A stretch of DNA of 64,000 bases from JASLDZ01 sp964235945 (GCA_964235945.1 CAXSDV010000001.1:62001-126000), one strand, 5' to 3'; shown: positions 1 through 8,692, counted from the first letter of the stretch. Notes: generated by a model not told the origin, from the letters alone. Numbers and translations are program-made.

Positions 1-293
1 TGGCTCCATTCTTCGGTTTCCAGTTCTCCAGCCTGGGCAAGCTGAGGCAAACGCCTTGGTGGGCCATGATCGGAGGCGTCGGCGGCGCCCTGTTCATCGT
101 CTCCATGCTCGTGGCGGCGCCCAAGCTTGGCACGGGCGCCTTCACAGGGCTGACGATCACGGCCGCTCTCGTCGTCACGATCCTGATCGACAACTATGGT
201 TGGCTGGGTGTCGCTCGTCATCCGGCGGGGCTGGCCCGCATCGCGGGCGCGATGCTGATGATCGCCGGGATAGCTTTGGTCGCCAAGTTCTAA
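1..293 (+). CDS. DMT-superfamily small transporter (YdcZ/DUF606-like), 3' part
   Basis: This is the C-terminal part of an integral membrane protein whose start lies before the window; the reading frame is open from base 3 and ends with TAA at 291-293. The 96 visible residues contain a PWWAMIGG segment followed by three hydrophobic stretches, the pattern of the last transmembrane helices of YdcZ/DUF606 proteins in the drug/metabolite transporter superfamily. The substrate cannot be inferred. A 30-base gap separates its stop from the stop of the convergent pyrC-like gene. Confidence is good for the family and low for the role. Confidence 0.7.
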   Translation, partial: APFFGFQFSSLGKLRQTPWWAMIGGVGGALFIVSMLVAAPKLGTGAFTGLTITAALVVTILIDNYGWLGVARHPAGLARIAGAMLMIAGIALVAKF

Positions 294-323
294 GGCGGCG
301 GGTCGGGAGCCGTCGAATGCGGC

Positions 324-1625
324 TCAGCCCGCCTCCGCCCGGTGCGCGACGCGGCCCTCGACCATCGTCAGGCGCACCTCCCCTTGCAAGCGGCGCCCGT
401 CGAAGGGGGAGTTCTTGGATTTGGAGAGCAGGCGGTCGGCGTCCACCACCCGCGGCGCGTCCGCGTCCACCAGCACGAGGTCGGCGGGGGCGCCCGCAGC
501 CAGCCGCCCGCACGGCAGGCCCAGGAGGCGGGCGGGGGCGCAGGTGACGGCGCGCAGCAGGGCGGCCAGGGGCGCGTCTATGTCCGCGTGCAGCGCCAGC
601 AGCGCCGACAACAGCGTCTCCAGCCCGACCGCGCCGGGAGCGGCCTCTTCGAAGGGCAGGCGCTTGTTCTCGGCGGGAGCGGGGGCGTGGGCGGAGGTGA
701 CGACCTCCACCGTCCCGTCGATCACCGCCTGCAGCAGGGCGCGGCGGTCCTCCTCCGGGCGCAGCGGCGGGTCCAGGCGGTAGAAGGTGCGGTAGTCGCC
801 TATGTCCAGCTCGTTGAAGCACAGGTGGTTGACCGAGGCGCTGGCGGTCACGCGCACGCCGCGGGCGCGGGCGGCGGCCACGCGCGCCACCGAGTCGGCG
901 GTGGTCACCTGGTCGACCAACAGGCGCGCGCCGGTGAGCTCGGCCAGGGCCAGGTCGCGCTCCAGCCCGATGCGTTCGGCGGCGGCCGGAACGGCGGGCA
1001 GGCCCAGGCGCGAGGCGAACTCGCCCTCGTTGGCGCAGGCCCCGGCCGAAAGGAAGGCGTCGGCCGGCCGGTGGGCGACGAGCATGTCGAACCCGCCGGC
1101 GTAGCTCAGCACGCGGCGCATCACCTTGGAGTCGGTGACGAGGTGGTCCGCGTCGGTGACGTAGGCGGCGCCCGCCTCCCGCATCAGCCCGATCTCGGCC
1201 AGGGCGGAGCCCGCGCAGCCGCGCGTCGCCGCCCCCGCGACGTGGACGTGGACGAGGCCGATGTCCCGCGCGCGACGGCGCACGAAGTCGATGGCGGCGG
1301 GGTCGTCGATGGCCGGCTCGGTGTCGGGCTGGACGACGATGGTGGTGACGCCCCCGGCGGCGGCGGCGCGCGCGGCGGATTTCAGCGTCTCCTTGGGCTC
1401 GGCCCCGGGCTCGCCGGTCTTCACCCGGATGTCGACCAGGCCCGGCATGAGCAGCGCGCCGCGGCCGTCCACCACCTCGGCGCCCTCCGGCGCGTCGAGG
1501 GCGCCCTCGCCCCAGCGCGCCTCGGCGATCAGGCCGTCGCGCACGAGGAGCGCGCCCGGGCCGTCGCGGCCGGTGTCCGGGTCGAGCAGGCGCACGTTCT
1601 GGAACAGCATGGGGCGCGGGCTCAC
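324..1625 (-). CDS. pyrC: Dihydroorotase-like protein lacking metal ligands (probable non-catalytic PyrC partner of PyrB)
   Basis: A 433-residue amidohydrolase-fold protein of the PyrC family, which in its active form cyclises carbamoyl aspartate to dihydroorotate. The HxH metal motif after the first beta strand (normally D-x-H-x-H-x-R-E-P-G) reads DIRVKTGEPG here, so both histidines are replaced, by Arg67 and Lys69. The late catalytic Asp-His-Ala-Pro motif is SAHAP at about residue 311. In pseudomonads and related bacteria such a pseudo-dihydroorotase is a structural subunit of the aspartate transcarbamoylase complex, and I infer the same here. The GTG start overlaps the pyrB stop by 4 bases (GTGA), which indicates translational coupling. 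An active dihydroorotase must then be encoded elsewhere. Confidence 0.88.
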   Translation of the reverse strand: MSPRPMLFQNVRLLDPDTGRDGPGALLVRDGLIAEARWGEGALDAPEGAEVVDGRGALLMPGLVDIRVKTGEPGAEPKETLKSAARAAAAGGVTTIVVQPDTEPAIDDPAAIDFVRRRARDIGLVHVHVAGAATRGCAGSALAEIGLMREAGAAYVTDADHLVTDSKVMRRVLSYAGGFDMLVAHRPADAFLSAGACANEGEFASRLGLPAVPAAAERIGLERDLALAELTGARLLVDQVTTADSVARVAAARARGVRVTASASVNHLCFNELDIGDYRTFYRLDPPLRPEEDRRALLQAVIDGTVEVVTSAHAPAPAENKRLPFEEAAPGAVGLETLLSALLALHADIDAPLAALLRAVTCAPARLLGLPCGRLAAGAPADLVLVDADAPRVVDADRLLSKSKNSPFDGRRLQGEVRLTMVEGRVAHRAEAG

Positions 1626-2635
1626 GCGGCGGCCTCCAACCGGGCGGCGAGGCTGGCGAGCACGGCCATGCGCACCACCACGCCCATCTCCACCTGGTCC
1701 TGGATCAGGCTCACGGCCGGGTCGTCCGCGACGGTGGAGGCGATCTCCACGCCGCGGTTCATGGGGCCGGGATGCATGACGCGCACGCCCGGCGCGGCGA
1801 GGCTGAGCTTCTCCTCGTCCAGGCCGTAGTGGCGGAAGTACTCGCGGGTGGAGGGTACGAAGGCCCCGTCCATCCGTTCGAGCTGGAGACGCAGCATCAT
1901 CACCACGTCGGCGCCGGCGATCCCGCGGCGCATGTCGGTGTGGAGCTCGCAGCCCCAGCGGTCGGCGGCGGCGGGCAGCAGCGTGGGCGGACCCACCAGC
2001 CGCACCCGCGCCCCCAGGAGTTGGAGCAGCACCACGTTGGAGCGCGCCACCCGGCTGTGGGCCACGTCGCCGCAGATGGCCACCTCCAGCCCCTCCACGT
2101 CCCCGAAGGCGCGGCGCAGGGTCAGCGCGTCCAGCAGCGCCTGCGTCGGGTGCTCGTGGCGGCCGTCACCGGCGTTGACCACGCTGCAACCCACCTTCTG
2201 AGACAGGAGCGCGGCCGCCCCCGACGCGCCGTGGCGCACGACCAGCAGGTCCGGCCGCATGGCGTTGAGCGTCACGGCCGTGTCGATCAGCGTCTCGCCC
2301 TTGGCCACCGACGAGGTGCGCGGGCTCATGTTCACCGTGTCCGCCCCCAGCCGCTTGGCCGCGAGCTCGAAGCTCGCCTGGGTGCGGGTGGAGTTCTCGA
2401 AGAACAGGTTCACCAACGTGCGGCCGCGCAGGGTGGCGAGCTTCTTCTGCGGCCGGCGGTTCAGGGCGACGTAGGCGTCGGCCAGGTCGAGCAGGCGCTC
2501 GGCGTCCGGCCGGTTCAGCCCCTCGATCCCGAGCAGGTGCGGGCGCGGGAAAGCGAAGCTGCGCGCTGCGATCAACGCCTCGACGTCCCCCGCTCCAGGT
2601 GCGTCCGAGGCGGCGGGGGCGCGGGGCGGGTCCAT
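1622..2635 (-). CDS. pyrB: Aspartate carbamoyltransferase catalytic chain
   Basis: A 337-residue cytoplasmic enzyme that transfers the carbamoyl group from carbamoyl phosphate to L-aspartate, the committed step of pyrimidine synthesis. The carbamoyl-phosphate loop FFENSTRT is followed by FELAAKRLGAD, and the C-terminal half carries the HPGPMNRG loop that closes over the substrates. It is slightly longer than the E. coli chain because of an N-terminal extension of about 25 residues before the conserved start of the fold. It is first in a two-gene operon with the pyrC-like gene. No regulatory pyrI is present nearby, which fits the class of transcarbamoylases that pair with a PyrC homologue. Confidence 0.95.
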   Translation of the reverse strand: MDPPRAPAASDAPGAGDVEALIAARSFAFPRPHLLGIEGLNRPDAERLLDLADAYVALNRRPQKKLATLRGRTLVNLFFENSTRTQASFELAAKRLGADTVNMSPRTSSVAKGETLIDTAVTLNAMRPDLLVVRHGASGAAALLSQKVGCSVVNAGDGRHEHPTQALLDALTLRRAFGDVEGLEVAICGDVAHSRVARSNVVLLQLLGARVRLVGPPTLLPAAADRWGCELHTDMRRGIAGADVVMMLRLQLERMDGAFVPSTREYFRHYGLDEEKLSLAAPGVRVMHPGPMNRGVEIASTVADDPAVSLIQDQVEMGVVVRMAVLASLAARLEAAA

Positions 2636-2647
2636 GGGCGGGCAGTC

Positions 2648-3223
2648 CTACGCGCAGGCGCCCCCCCGCTCAAGCCGCCCGCCGGCCACGTCCGGGTCGC
2701 GGCGGTAGATGAAATCGAGGTCGACGTGGCGGCCGACCCGATAGTCGTGCTCGCCCGCGTGCACGAAGCCGCGCCGCAGGTAGAAGCGCTGGGCGCGCAG
2801 GTTGCCGCTCCACACGCTGAGCCACAGCCGGCGATCGCCCCGGGGATCGAGCGCGTCCAGCACCTCGTCGAGGGCGCGACCGGCGAAGCCCGTCCCCTGC
2901 AGGCCGGGGTGGACGTAGAAGCGGTGGATCTCCCCGTCCTGCGCGCGGGCGTCGGCGTGACCGATCTCGGCGGGGCCGGCCACGGCGTAGGCGTCCACGC
3001 CGCCGTCCGCGTCCGTGGCGACCCACACCCGCGCGCCCGGCTCCGCCATGCGACGGGCGAAGGCGTCGACCGAGCAGGACAGGTCGAGATAGGCCGCGAG
3101 GTCATCCCGCGGGTATGCGATGGCGAACCCGTCCACGAAGGTCTCCTGAAAGCTCTCCCGAGCGAAGCGCGACAGGGCGGGCAGGTCTTCGGGGCGGGCG
3201 GGGCGCAGCAGGGGGTGGGCCAT
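2648..3223 (-). CDS. GNAT-family N-acetyltransferase
   Basis: A 191-residue GNAT-fold protein expected to transfer an acetyl group from acetyl-CoA to an unknown amine. The acetyl-CoA loop is seen as HPGLQGTGFAGRAL at about residues 105-118, followed by the typical NLRAQRFYLRRGF motif in which the protein Tyr and Phe flank the cofactor. The ATG at 3221-3223 is the natural start because the preceding in-frame sequence is not protein-like. The gene stops 12 bases before pyrB begins on the same strand, so it may drive into the pyr operon. It is divergent from the deacetylase-like gene, with 72 bases between the starts. Confidence 0.85.
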   Translation of the reverse strand: MAHPLLRPARPEDLPALSRFARESFQETFVDGFAIAYPRDDLAAYLDLSCSVDAFARRMAEPGARVWVATDADGGVDAYAVAGPAEIGHADARAQDGEIHRFYVHPGLQGTGFAGRALDEVLDALDPRGDRRLWLSVWSGNLRAQRFYLRRGFVHAGEHDYRVGRHVDLDFIYRRDPDVAGGRLERGGACA

Positions 3224-3295
3224 CAACGCGCGCTGTAACCCGGCGCGCGAGGCGCGTGCTAGCGTGGCGTTCCTCCCGCCCCCGCGACCGTCGCC

Positions 3296-4255
3296 ATGCC
3301 CCTGCCCGTCTACACCCACCCCGACATGCTGCTGCACCGGCCGGGCCCCGACCATCCAGAGCACGCGCGCCACCCCGAGCGGCCCGAGCGGCTGGTCGCG
3401 GTCATGCAGGCCCTGGCCGACGCCGGGCTGGACGGCGACCTGCGTGAAGCGCCCCCCGCCGGGCGCGAAGACCTGCTGCGCGTCCACCCGGCCGCCTACG
3501 TCGACCGGGTGCTCGGGTCCGAGCCCGCCCCCTCCCCGGACGGGTCGCCCGCGCGGCGGGTGGAGCTCGACCCCGACACCCACCTGACGCCCGGCAGCGG
3601 TGCGGCGGGCCTGCGCGCGGCGGGGGCGGCGACGGCCGCGGTGCGCGCCGTGGCCCGGGGCGAGGCGACGCGGGCCTTCTGCGCCGTGCGGCCGCCCGGC
3701 CACCACGCCGAGCCGGCCCGCGCCATGGGTTTCTGCCTGTTCTCCACCGCGGCGGTGGCCGCGCGGGCGGCGCGGGCGGAGGGCTTCGCGCGGGTGGCGG
3801 TGGTCGACTTCGACGTGCACCACGGCAACGGCACCCAGGCCGCCTTCGAGGCGGACCCGAGCCTGTTCCTGGCCTCCATCCACCAGTGGCCGCTCTACCC
3901 CGGCACCGGCCGCGAGGACGAGACGGGGGTGGGCAACATCGTCAACGCGACGGTGGAGCCCGGGGCCGCCGCCGCCGCCTGGCGCGCGCGCTTCGCCGAC
4001 CGGCTGATGCCCGCGCTGGACGCTTTCTCCCCCGACCTCGTGATCGTCTCCGCCGGTTTCGACGCCCACGCCCGCGACCCGCTGGCGCATCAACGGCTGG
4101 AGGCGGAGGACTTCGCCTGGGCCACCCGCGCGGTGCTGGAGGTGGCCCGGGCGCACGCGGGCGGGCGGGTTGTCTCCACGCTCGAGGGCGGCTACGACCT
4201 GCGGGGGCTGGCGGAGTCGACCGTCGCCCACGTTCAGGCCTTGCAGGGGGAGTAG
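3296..4255 (+). CDS. Histone deacetylase family / acetylpolyamine amidohydrolase-like protein
   Basis: A 319-residue zinc-dependent deacetylase-fold protein. Visible signatures are RPPGHHAEP with the catalytic His pair, DFDVHHGNGTQ with the zinc Asp and His, SAGFDAHARDPL with the second zinc Asp, and LEGGYDL near the C terminus, in the order and spacing of class II histone deacetylase homologues. Bacterial members remove acetyl groups from polyamines or other small amides; the substrate here is unknown. It is divergent from a GNAT acetyltransferase, so an acetylation/deacetylation pairing is possible but is only an inference from position. Confidence 0.9.
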   Translation: MPLPVYTHPDMLLHRPGPDHPEHARHPERPERLVAVMQALADAGLDGDLREAPPAGREDLLRVHPAAYVDRVLGSEPAPSPDGSPARRVELDPDTHLTPGSGAAGLRAAGAATAAVRAVARGEATRAFCAVRPPGHHAEPARAMGFCLFSTAAVAARAARAEGFARVAVVDFDVHHGNGTQAAFEADPSLFLASIHQWPLYPGTGREDETGVGNIVNATVEPGAAAAAWRARFADRLMPALDAFSPDLVIVSAGFDAHARDPLAHQRLEAEDFAWATRAVLEVARAHAGGRVVSTLEGGYDLRGLAESTVAHVQALQGE

Positions 4256-4319
4256 GGCCGGACGGTCGAGCGGAACGGGCGCACGGCGCCGTCCGCCGCG
4301 GACCGGCCGCCCGACGACG

Positions 4320-5015
4320 ATGGCGTTCGAGCCGGACACACCGATCGACGCGTCGCCGAGTCCCTCCGGGTCGGACACGGCCGTTTCGGGTGCGACTCCC
4401 GCACGGTCGGCTCACCCGGAGAGCGCGACAACCGGCCCGCGTCGGCCGGGCGCCGTCATACTCGCCCGGCACGGCGAACCCGCCCTGTCGCGCCGGGTGC
4501 GGCTCAACGCGGACGGCTACCGCCGCTGGTGGGCCGCCTACGAGGAGGGCGGCATCCTGCCCGGCCAGACGCCGCCGCCCGCCCTGGTGGAGGCCGCGGC
4601 CGGGGCGCACGTCGTCCGGGTGTCCACTCGTCGCCGCGCAATCGAGACCGCCCGCGCGGTGCTCTGCGGGCGCGACTTCTCGCTTGACCCCGTGCTGATC
4701 GAGGCGCCCCTGCCGCCGCCGCCGTTTCCCGCCTTCCTGCGCCTGAAACCGCGCACCTGGGGGTTCGTTTCGCGCTTCTGCTGGTGGTGGTTCGACCACC
4801 ACGCCGGCGAAGAGAGCCAGCGTCAGGCTACGGCGCGCGCCCGGGCGGTGGCCGACGACCTGATCGCCCGCGCCGGGGCGGGAGGCGACGTCATGGTGTT
4901 CGCCCACGGTTTCTTCAACGCCATGGTCGGGCGCGAACTGAAGCGCCGCGGTTGGCGGCTCTCGTCCAACGGCGGTTTCGGCTACTGGTCGGCGCGCCGC
5001 TACACCGCAGGTTGA
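4320..5015 (+). CDS. Histidine phosphatase family protein
   Basis: A 231-residue protein of the phosphoglycerate mutase-like superfamily. The phospho-acceptor signature appears as LARHGEP at about residue 45, the second-half catalytic His as VFAHGFFN near residue 200, and an Arg-rich segment (STRRRAIETA) supplies the phosphate pocket. The long Pro/Ser/Thr-rich N-terminal 40 residues look poorly conserved, so the true start may be an internal one; I chose the ATG at 4320 as the first plausible methionine after the upstream gene. The substrate is unknown. It lies 42 bases upstream of xseB on the same strand. Confidence 0.75.
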   Translation: MAFEPDTPIDASPSPSGSDTAVSGATPARSAHPESATTGPRRPGAVILARHGEPALSRRVRLNADGYRRWWAAYEEGGILPGQTPPPALVEAAAGAHVVRVSTRRRAIETARAVLCGRDFSLDPVLIEAPLPPPPFPAFLRLKPRTWGFVSRFCWWWFDHHAGEESQRQATARARAVADDLIARAGAGGDVMVFAHGFFNAMVGRELKRRGWRLSSNGGFGYWSARRYTAG

Positions 5016-5057
5016 CGCGCATTGCCCCGGTCGGACGCCCCCGTTAAGGATCGCGCC

Positions 5058-5324
5058 ATGGCCGACCCCGCCGCGACCTCCGCCGCCCCGGACGACGTGT
5101 CCGGGCTCAGCTTCGAGCAGGCGCTGGCCCAGCTCGAGCGCATCGTGGCCGACTTGGAGTCGGGCCAAGCGGAGCTGGAGCGCTCCATCGACCTCTACGA
5201 GCGCGGGGCCAAGCTCAAGGCGCACTGCGAGGCGCGGTTGCGCGCCGCCCAGCTTCGCGTGGAGAAGATCGTGGTGGGCGCGGCCGGCGAGTCGGTCCGC
5301 ACGGAGCCGGCGGAGTTCGGGTGA
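5058..5324 (+). CDS. xseB: Exodeoxyribonuclease VII small subunit
   Basis: An 88-residue helical protein that binds several-fold to the XseA large subunit to form the single-strand-specific exonuclease VII. The sequence LSFEQALAQLERIVADLESG is the family core (about residues 17-36), followed by the heptad-like region containing ERSIDLYERG that forms the second helix. The ATG at 5058 has AAGGA 7 bases upstream; an in-frame ATG at 5022 would lack a ribosome site. The next two genes are an isoprenyl synthase-like gene and dxs, the xseB-ispA-dxs order found in many proteobacteria. xseA is not in the window. Confidence 0.93.
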   Translation: MADPAATSAAPDDVSGLSFEQALAQLERIVADLESGQAELERSIDLYERGAKLKAHCEARLRAAQLRVEKIVVGAAGESVRTEPAEFG

Positions 5325-5354
5325 GCCCCGCCCGGAGCGCGGGGATCGACTGAA

Positions 5355-6254
5355 GTGGCGCCCGACGACGCCGAACCGGAGCTCGACCGCCGCCTCGCCG
5401 AGACGGCGGACCTCGTCACGGTGGCGGTGGACGCGCTGCTGCCCCGGACGGACGGCCCGGAGGCCCGGTTGACGGAGGCCATGCGCTACGCGGTCCTAGG
5501 CCCCGGCCGACGCTTGCGGCCCTTCTACGTGGTCGAAACGGCGCGCATGTACGGGGTGGAGGACCGCGCCGCCCTGCGCGCCGCCTGCGCGGTGGAATGC
5601 GTCCACGTGGCGGCGCAGACCCAGGACGACCTGCCGGCGCTGGACGACGCGCGCACCCGCGACGGCCGCCCCGCCCTGCACCGCGCTTACGACCTCGCCA
5701 CCGCCCTGCTGGCGGTGGACGCGCTCAAGGCGGCCGCCTTCGAGATGCTGGCGCACCGCGACACCCACGAGGACGCCGCCGTGCGGGTAGAGCTCGTGCG
5801 CAAGCTCGCGGTGGCGGCGGGCGCGCGCGGGGCGGCCGGCGGGCGCATGATCGAGAGCCTGGGCCCCCTGGAAGACACGGGAGCCGTTGCACGGATGCAA
5901 CGGATGAAGACGGGCGCGCTGATCGCCTTCGCGGTGGAGGCCCCCCTCGTGCTGGCCCGCGCGGAGGGGCCCGAACGCGCGGCGCTGATGGCCTTCGCCA
6001 CGGACCTCAGCCTCGGCCACCGCCTCTCGCAAGGCTTGCAGGCGTTGGGAAAACCCCGCCCCGCCGCCGGTGCGGGACGCGCGGTCAGAAGCCCCTCCCC
6101 CGGGCTCGACCTGGCCGCCTCCATGGGCGCTCCGCAGGCCCGTGAACGCCTGTCGCTGCTAGCGGAGCAGTGCCGGCGGCACCTCGACATTTTCGGGGGC
6201 CGCGCGCGTTATCTCCGGGACAGCGTTGATTTCGTGCTAGACCGACGCGCTTGA
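5355..6254 (+). CDS. Polyprenyl (farnesyl) diphosphate synthase-like protein with lost second Asp-rich motif
   Basis: A 299-residue protein in the ispA position between xseB and dxs. The all-alpha isoprenyl synthase fold is recognisable: RRLRPF near residue 55, the first Asp-rich motif DDLPALDD at residues 91-98, and KTGALI after the mid helix. However, the second Asp-rich motif (normally F-Q-x-x-D-D-x-x-D, which chelates the Mg ions) aligns with HRLSQGLQA at 222-230 and has no aspartate; the GGQ-x-x-D-L motif is GGRMIES; and the GGK pyrophosphate motif is PGR. I therefore doubt that it makes farnesyl diphosphate; it may be a pseudoenzyme or may have a changed reaction. The start is GTG. Confidence 0.8.
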   Translation: MAPDDAEPELDRRLAETADLVTVAVDALLPRTDGPEARLTEAMRYAVLGPGRRLRPFYVVETARMYGVEDRAALRAACAVECVHVAAQTQDDLPALDDARTRDGRPALHRAYDLATALLAVDALKAAAFEMLAHRDTHEDAAVRVELVRKLAVAAGARGAAGGRMIESLGPLEDTGAVARMQRMKTGALIAFAVEAPLVLARAEGPERAALMAFATDLSLGHRLSQGLQALGKPRPAAGAGRAVRSPSPGLDLAASMGAPQARERLSLLAEQCRRHLDIFGGRARYLRDSVDFVLDRRA

Positions 6255-6300
6255 ACGACAAGAGGTCGACTCGCGCGTCGGCCCTCCCGAGAGTTTCTCC

Positions 6301-8220
6301 ATGCCGGCGCCCACTCCCCTTCTCGACACGGTCAACGAGCCCGCTGACCTGCGAAGCCTGCAGCTTCCCGAGCTGCGTCAGCTGGCCGACGAAACCCGCG
6401 CGGAGATGATCGACGCCGTCAGCCAGACCGGCGGACACCTGGGTTCGGGCTTGGCGGTGGTTGAGCTGACCGTAGCTCTGCACCACGTGTTCGACACCCC
6501 CAAGGACATCCTGATCTGGGACGTCGGCCACCAGGCCTATCCGCACAAGATCCTCACCGGCCGGCGCGACCGCATCCGCACCCTGCGCCAGGGCGGCGGG
6601 CTGTCCGGCTTCACCAAGCGCACCGAAAGCGCCTACGACCCCTTCGGGGCCGCCCACGCCGCCACCTCCATCAGCGCCGCCCTGGGCTTCGCCGCCGCCC
6701 GCGACCTGCAGGGCCAGGACAACCGCGTCGTGGCGGTGATCGGCGACGGCTCCATGAGCGCGGGCATGGCCTACGAGGCGATGAACAACGCCGCCGAGAC
6801 CACCAAGCAGCTGACCGTAATTCTCAACGACAACGACATGTCCATCGCCCCCCCGGTGGGCGGGATGAGCGCCTACCTGGCGGGCATCGTCTCCGGCGGC
6901 AACTACCAATGGCTGCGCAAGGTCGGGAAGGGCGTCGCCGACCACCTGCCGCGCCCCTTCGCCACCGCCGCCAAGCGCGCGGAGGAGTACGCCCGCGGCA
7001 TGGTGGCGGGCGGCACGTTCTTCGAGGAGCTGGGCTTCTACTATGTCGGCCCCATCGACGGCCACGACATGGACGCGCTGGTCACGATCCTGCGCAAGGT
7101 GCGCGAGATCAAGGACATGCCCGTCCTGGTCCACGTCGTCACCCAGAAAGGCAAGGGCTACGGCCCGGCCGAGAACAGCGCCGACAAGTACCACGGCGTG
7201 GTCAAGTTCGACGTGGTCAGCGGCCAGCAGGCCAAGGCCAAGCCCAACGCGCCCTCTTACCAAAACGTGTTCGGGGCCGAGCTCGTCAAGCGCGCCGAGC
7301 GCGACCCCAAGATCGTGGCCATCACCGCCGCCATGCCGGGCGGCACGGGGGTGGACATCTTCGAGCGCCGCTTCCCCGAGCGCACCTTCGACGTCGGCAT
7401 CGCCGAGCAGCACGCGGTGACCTTCGCCGCGGGCTTGGCCGCCGACGGCATGCGCCCGTTCTGCGCCATCTACTCGACCTTCCTGCAGCGCGGCTACGAC
7501 CAGGTGGTCCACGACGTGGCCATCCAGCGCCTGCCCGTGCGCTTCGCCATGGACCGGGCGGGACTGGTGGGAGCCGACGGCGCCACCCACGCCGGCAGCT
7601 TCGACGTGGGCTTCATGGGCGCCCTGCCCGGCATGGTGCTGATGGCGCCGTCGGACGAGGCGGAACTGGCGGGCTCCATCGCCCTGGCCTGCGAGCTGGA
7701 CGACCGTCCCTCCGCCTTCCGCTATCCGCGCGGCGAGGGCGTGGGCGTCGACATCCCCGACCTGGCCGCCCCCTGGGAGGTCGGCCGCGGCCGCATCGTG
7801 CGCGAAGGCTCGGCGGTGGCGATCCTGGCGCTGGGCACGCGCCTGGGCCACGCCCTGCTGGCCGCCGACCAATTGGCCGCACGCGGCCTCTCGGCCACGG
7901 TGGCGGACGCCCGCTTCGCCAAGCCGCTGGACGAGGAGATGATCCTGCGCCTGGCCCGCGGCCACGAGGCGCTGGTCACCGTCGAGGAAGGGGCGATGGG
8001 CGGCTTCGGCGCCTTCGTGCTCCAGCTCCTGGCCTCCAAGGGCGCGCTGGACCGCGGGCTCAAGGTCCGCACCCTCACCCTGCCCGACAGCTTCCAAGAC
8101 CAGGACACGCCGGACGTCATGTACCGCCAGGCGGGCCTGGACGCGGGCGGCATCGTCCGCGGCTGCCTGGACGCCCTGGGCGTGGAGACGGTGGCCGCCG
8201 CGGCGGGCCGACGGGCCTGA
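6301..8220 (+). CDS. dxs: 1-deoxy-D-xylulose-5-phosphate synthase
   Basis: A 639-residue thiamine-diphosphate transketolase-like enzyme that condenses pyruvate and glyceraldehyde 3-phosphate, the first step of the methylerythritol phosphate isoprenoid pathway. It has the usual length. The N-terminal domain carries GGHLGSGLAVVELTVALH, the thiamine-diphosphate signature GDGSMSAGMAYEAMNN around residue 147, and the pyrimidine-domain DVGIAEQHAVTFAAGLA around residue 364. The ATG at 6301 follows 46 bases after the isoprenyl synthase-like gene. Placement after xseB and an ispA-like gene matches the common isoprenoid cluster. Confidence 0.97.
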   Translation: MPAPTPLLDTVNEPADLRSLQLPELRQLADETRAEMIDAVSQTGGHLGSGLAVVELTVALHHVFDTPKDILIWDVGHQAYPHKILTGRRDRIRTLRQGGGLSGFTKRTESAYDPFGAAHAATSISAALGFAAARDLQGQDNRVVAVIGDGSMSAGMAYEAMNNAAETTKQLTVILNDNDMSIAPPVGGMSAYLAGIVSGGNYQWLRKVGKGVADHLPRPFATAAKRAEEYARGMVAGGTFFEELGFYYVGPIDGHDMDALVTILRKVREIKDMPVLVHVVTQKGKGYGPAENSADKYHGVVKFDVVSGQQAKAKPNAPSYQNVFGAELVKRAERDPKIVAITAAMPGGTGVDIFERRFPERTFDVGIAEQHAVTFAAGLAADGMRPFCAIYSTFLQRGYDQVVHDVAIQRLPVRFAMDRAGLVGADGATHAGSFDVGFMGALPGMVLMAPSDEAELAGSIALACELDDRPSAFRYPRGEGVGVDIPDLAAPWEVGRGRIVREGSAVAILALGTRLGHALLAADQLAARGLSATVADARFAKPLDEEMILRLARGHEALVTVEEGAMGGFGAFVLQLLASKGALDRGLKVRTLTLPDSFQDQDTPDVMYRQAGLDAGGIVRGCLDALGVETVAAAAGRRA

Positions 8221-8237
8221 AGCGCGAGGCGCGGCGG

Positions 8238-8255
8238 CCCGCTCACTTGAGCGGG
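8238..8255. terminator. Perfect hairpin between convergent dxs and DUF3140 genes
   Basis: CCCGCTCA and TGAGCGGG form a perfect 8-base inverted repeat around a CT centre. It sits 18 bases after the dxs stop and includes the stop codon of the opposing DUF3140 gene, so it could stop transcription from both sides. There is no T-run, so factor-independent termination is not assured. Confidence 0.4.
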
Positions 8256-8599
8256 TCGTGGCCCCAGTTCTTGAGCGAGTAGCGCCAGCGGCTGTGCTCC
8301 ACGTCGTCCTTCGGCCCGCCCTGGGCGGTGTGGCGGTGGACGTAGCCGACCACCTTGCGCATGTCGGCGTAGTCGGCCTCGGTCAGATCGACCTTCTTCT
8401 TGCGCTTGATCTCGACGATGCGGCCGCCCTCGTGGTGACCCACCGACTCGGGGCCGGACGCGTCGTGCTTGTTGGTCCCCCCCGCCCAGCCGACCGACTT
8501 GGAGTCGTCCGTCTTGAGCCAGGCCTCCAGCTCGGCGGGGCTCATGTTCACCGCGGCGTGGAAGTCGCGCTCGATCCGGGCGTGGTCGTCGTCGGCCAT
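8243..8599 (-). CDS. DUF3140 family protein
   Basis: A 118-residue soluble, charged protein matching the DUF3140 pattern: an N-terminal helix with HAAVNMSPAELEAWLKT, the central GGRIVEIKRKKKVDLT, then DYADMRKVVGYVHRH and the terminal WRYSLKNWGHDPLK. The function of the family is not known; members are small stand-alone proteins common in soil proteobacteria and actinobacteria. The ATG has AAGGAGA 6-12 bases upstream. It is convergent with dxs and divergent from plsY. Confidence 0.85.
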   Translation of the reverse strand: MADDDHARIERDFHAAVNMSPAELEAWLKTDDSKSVGWAGGTNKHDASGPESVGHHEGGRIVEIKRKKKVDLTEADYADMRKVVGYVHRHTAQGGPKDDVEHSRWRYSLKNWGHDPLK

Positions 8600-8692
8600 G
8601 GCGGTCTCCTTGGGTCGGCCTGACGAACGTTCGACGCGGGCTGCGCGATCCGGCTCTTGCGCGGCCGTGCTCCCGCCTTAGTCTCGCCGGAC

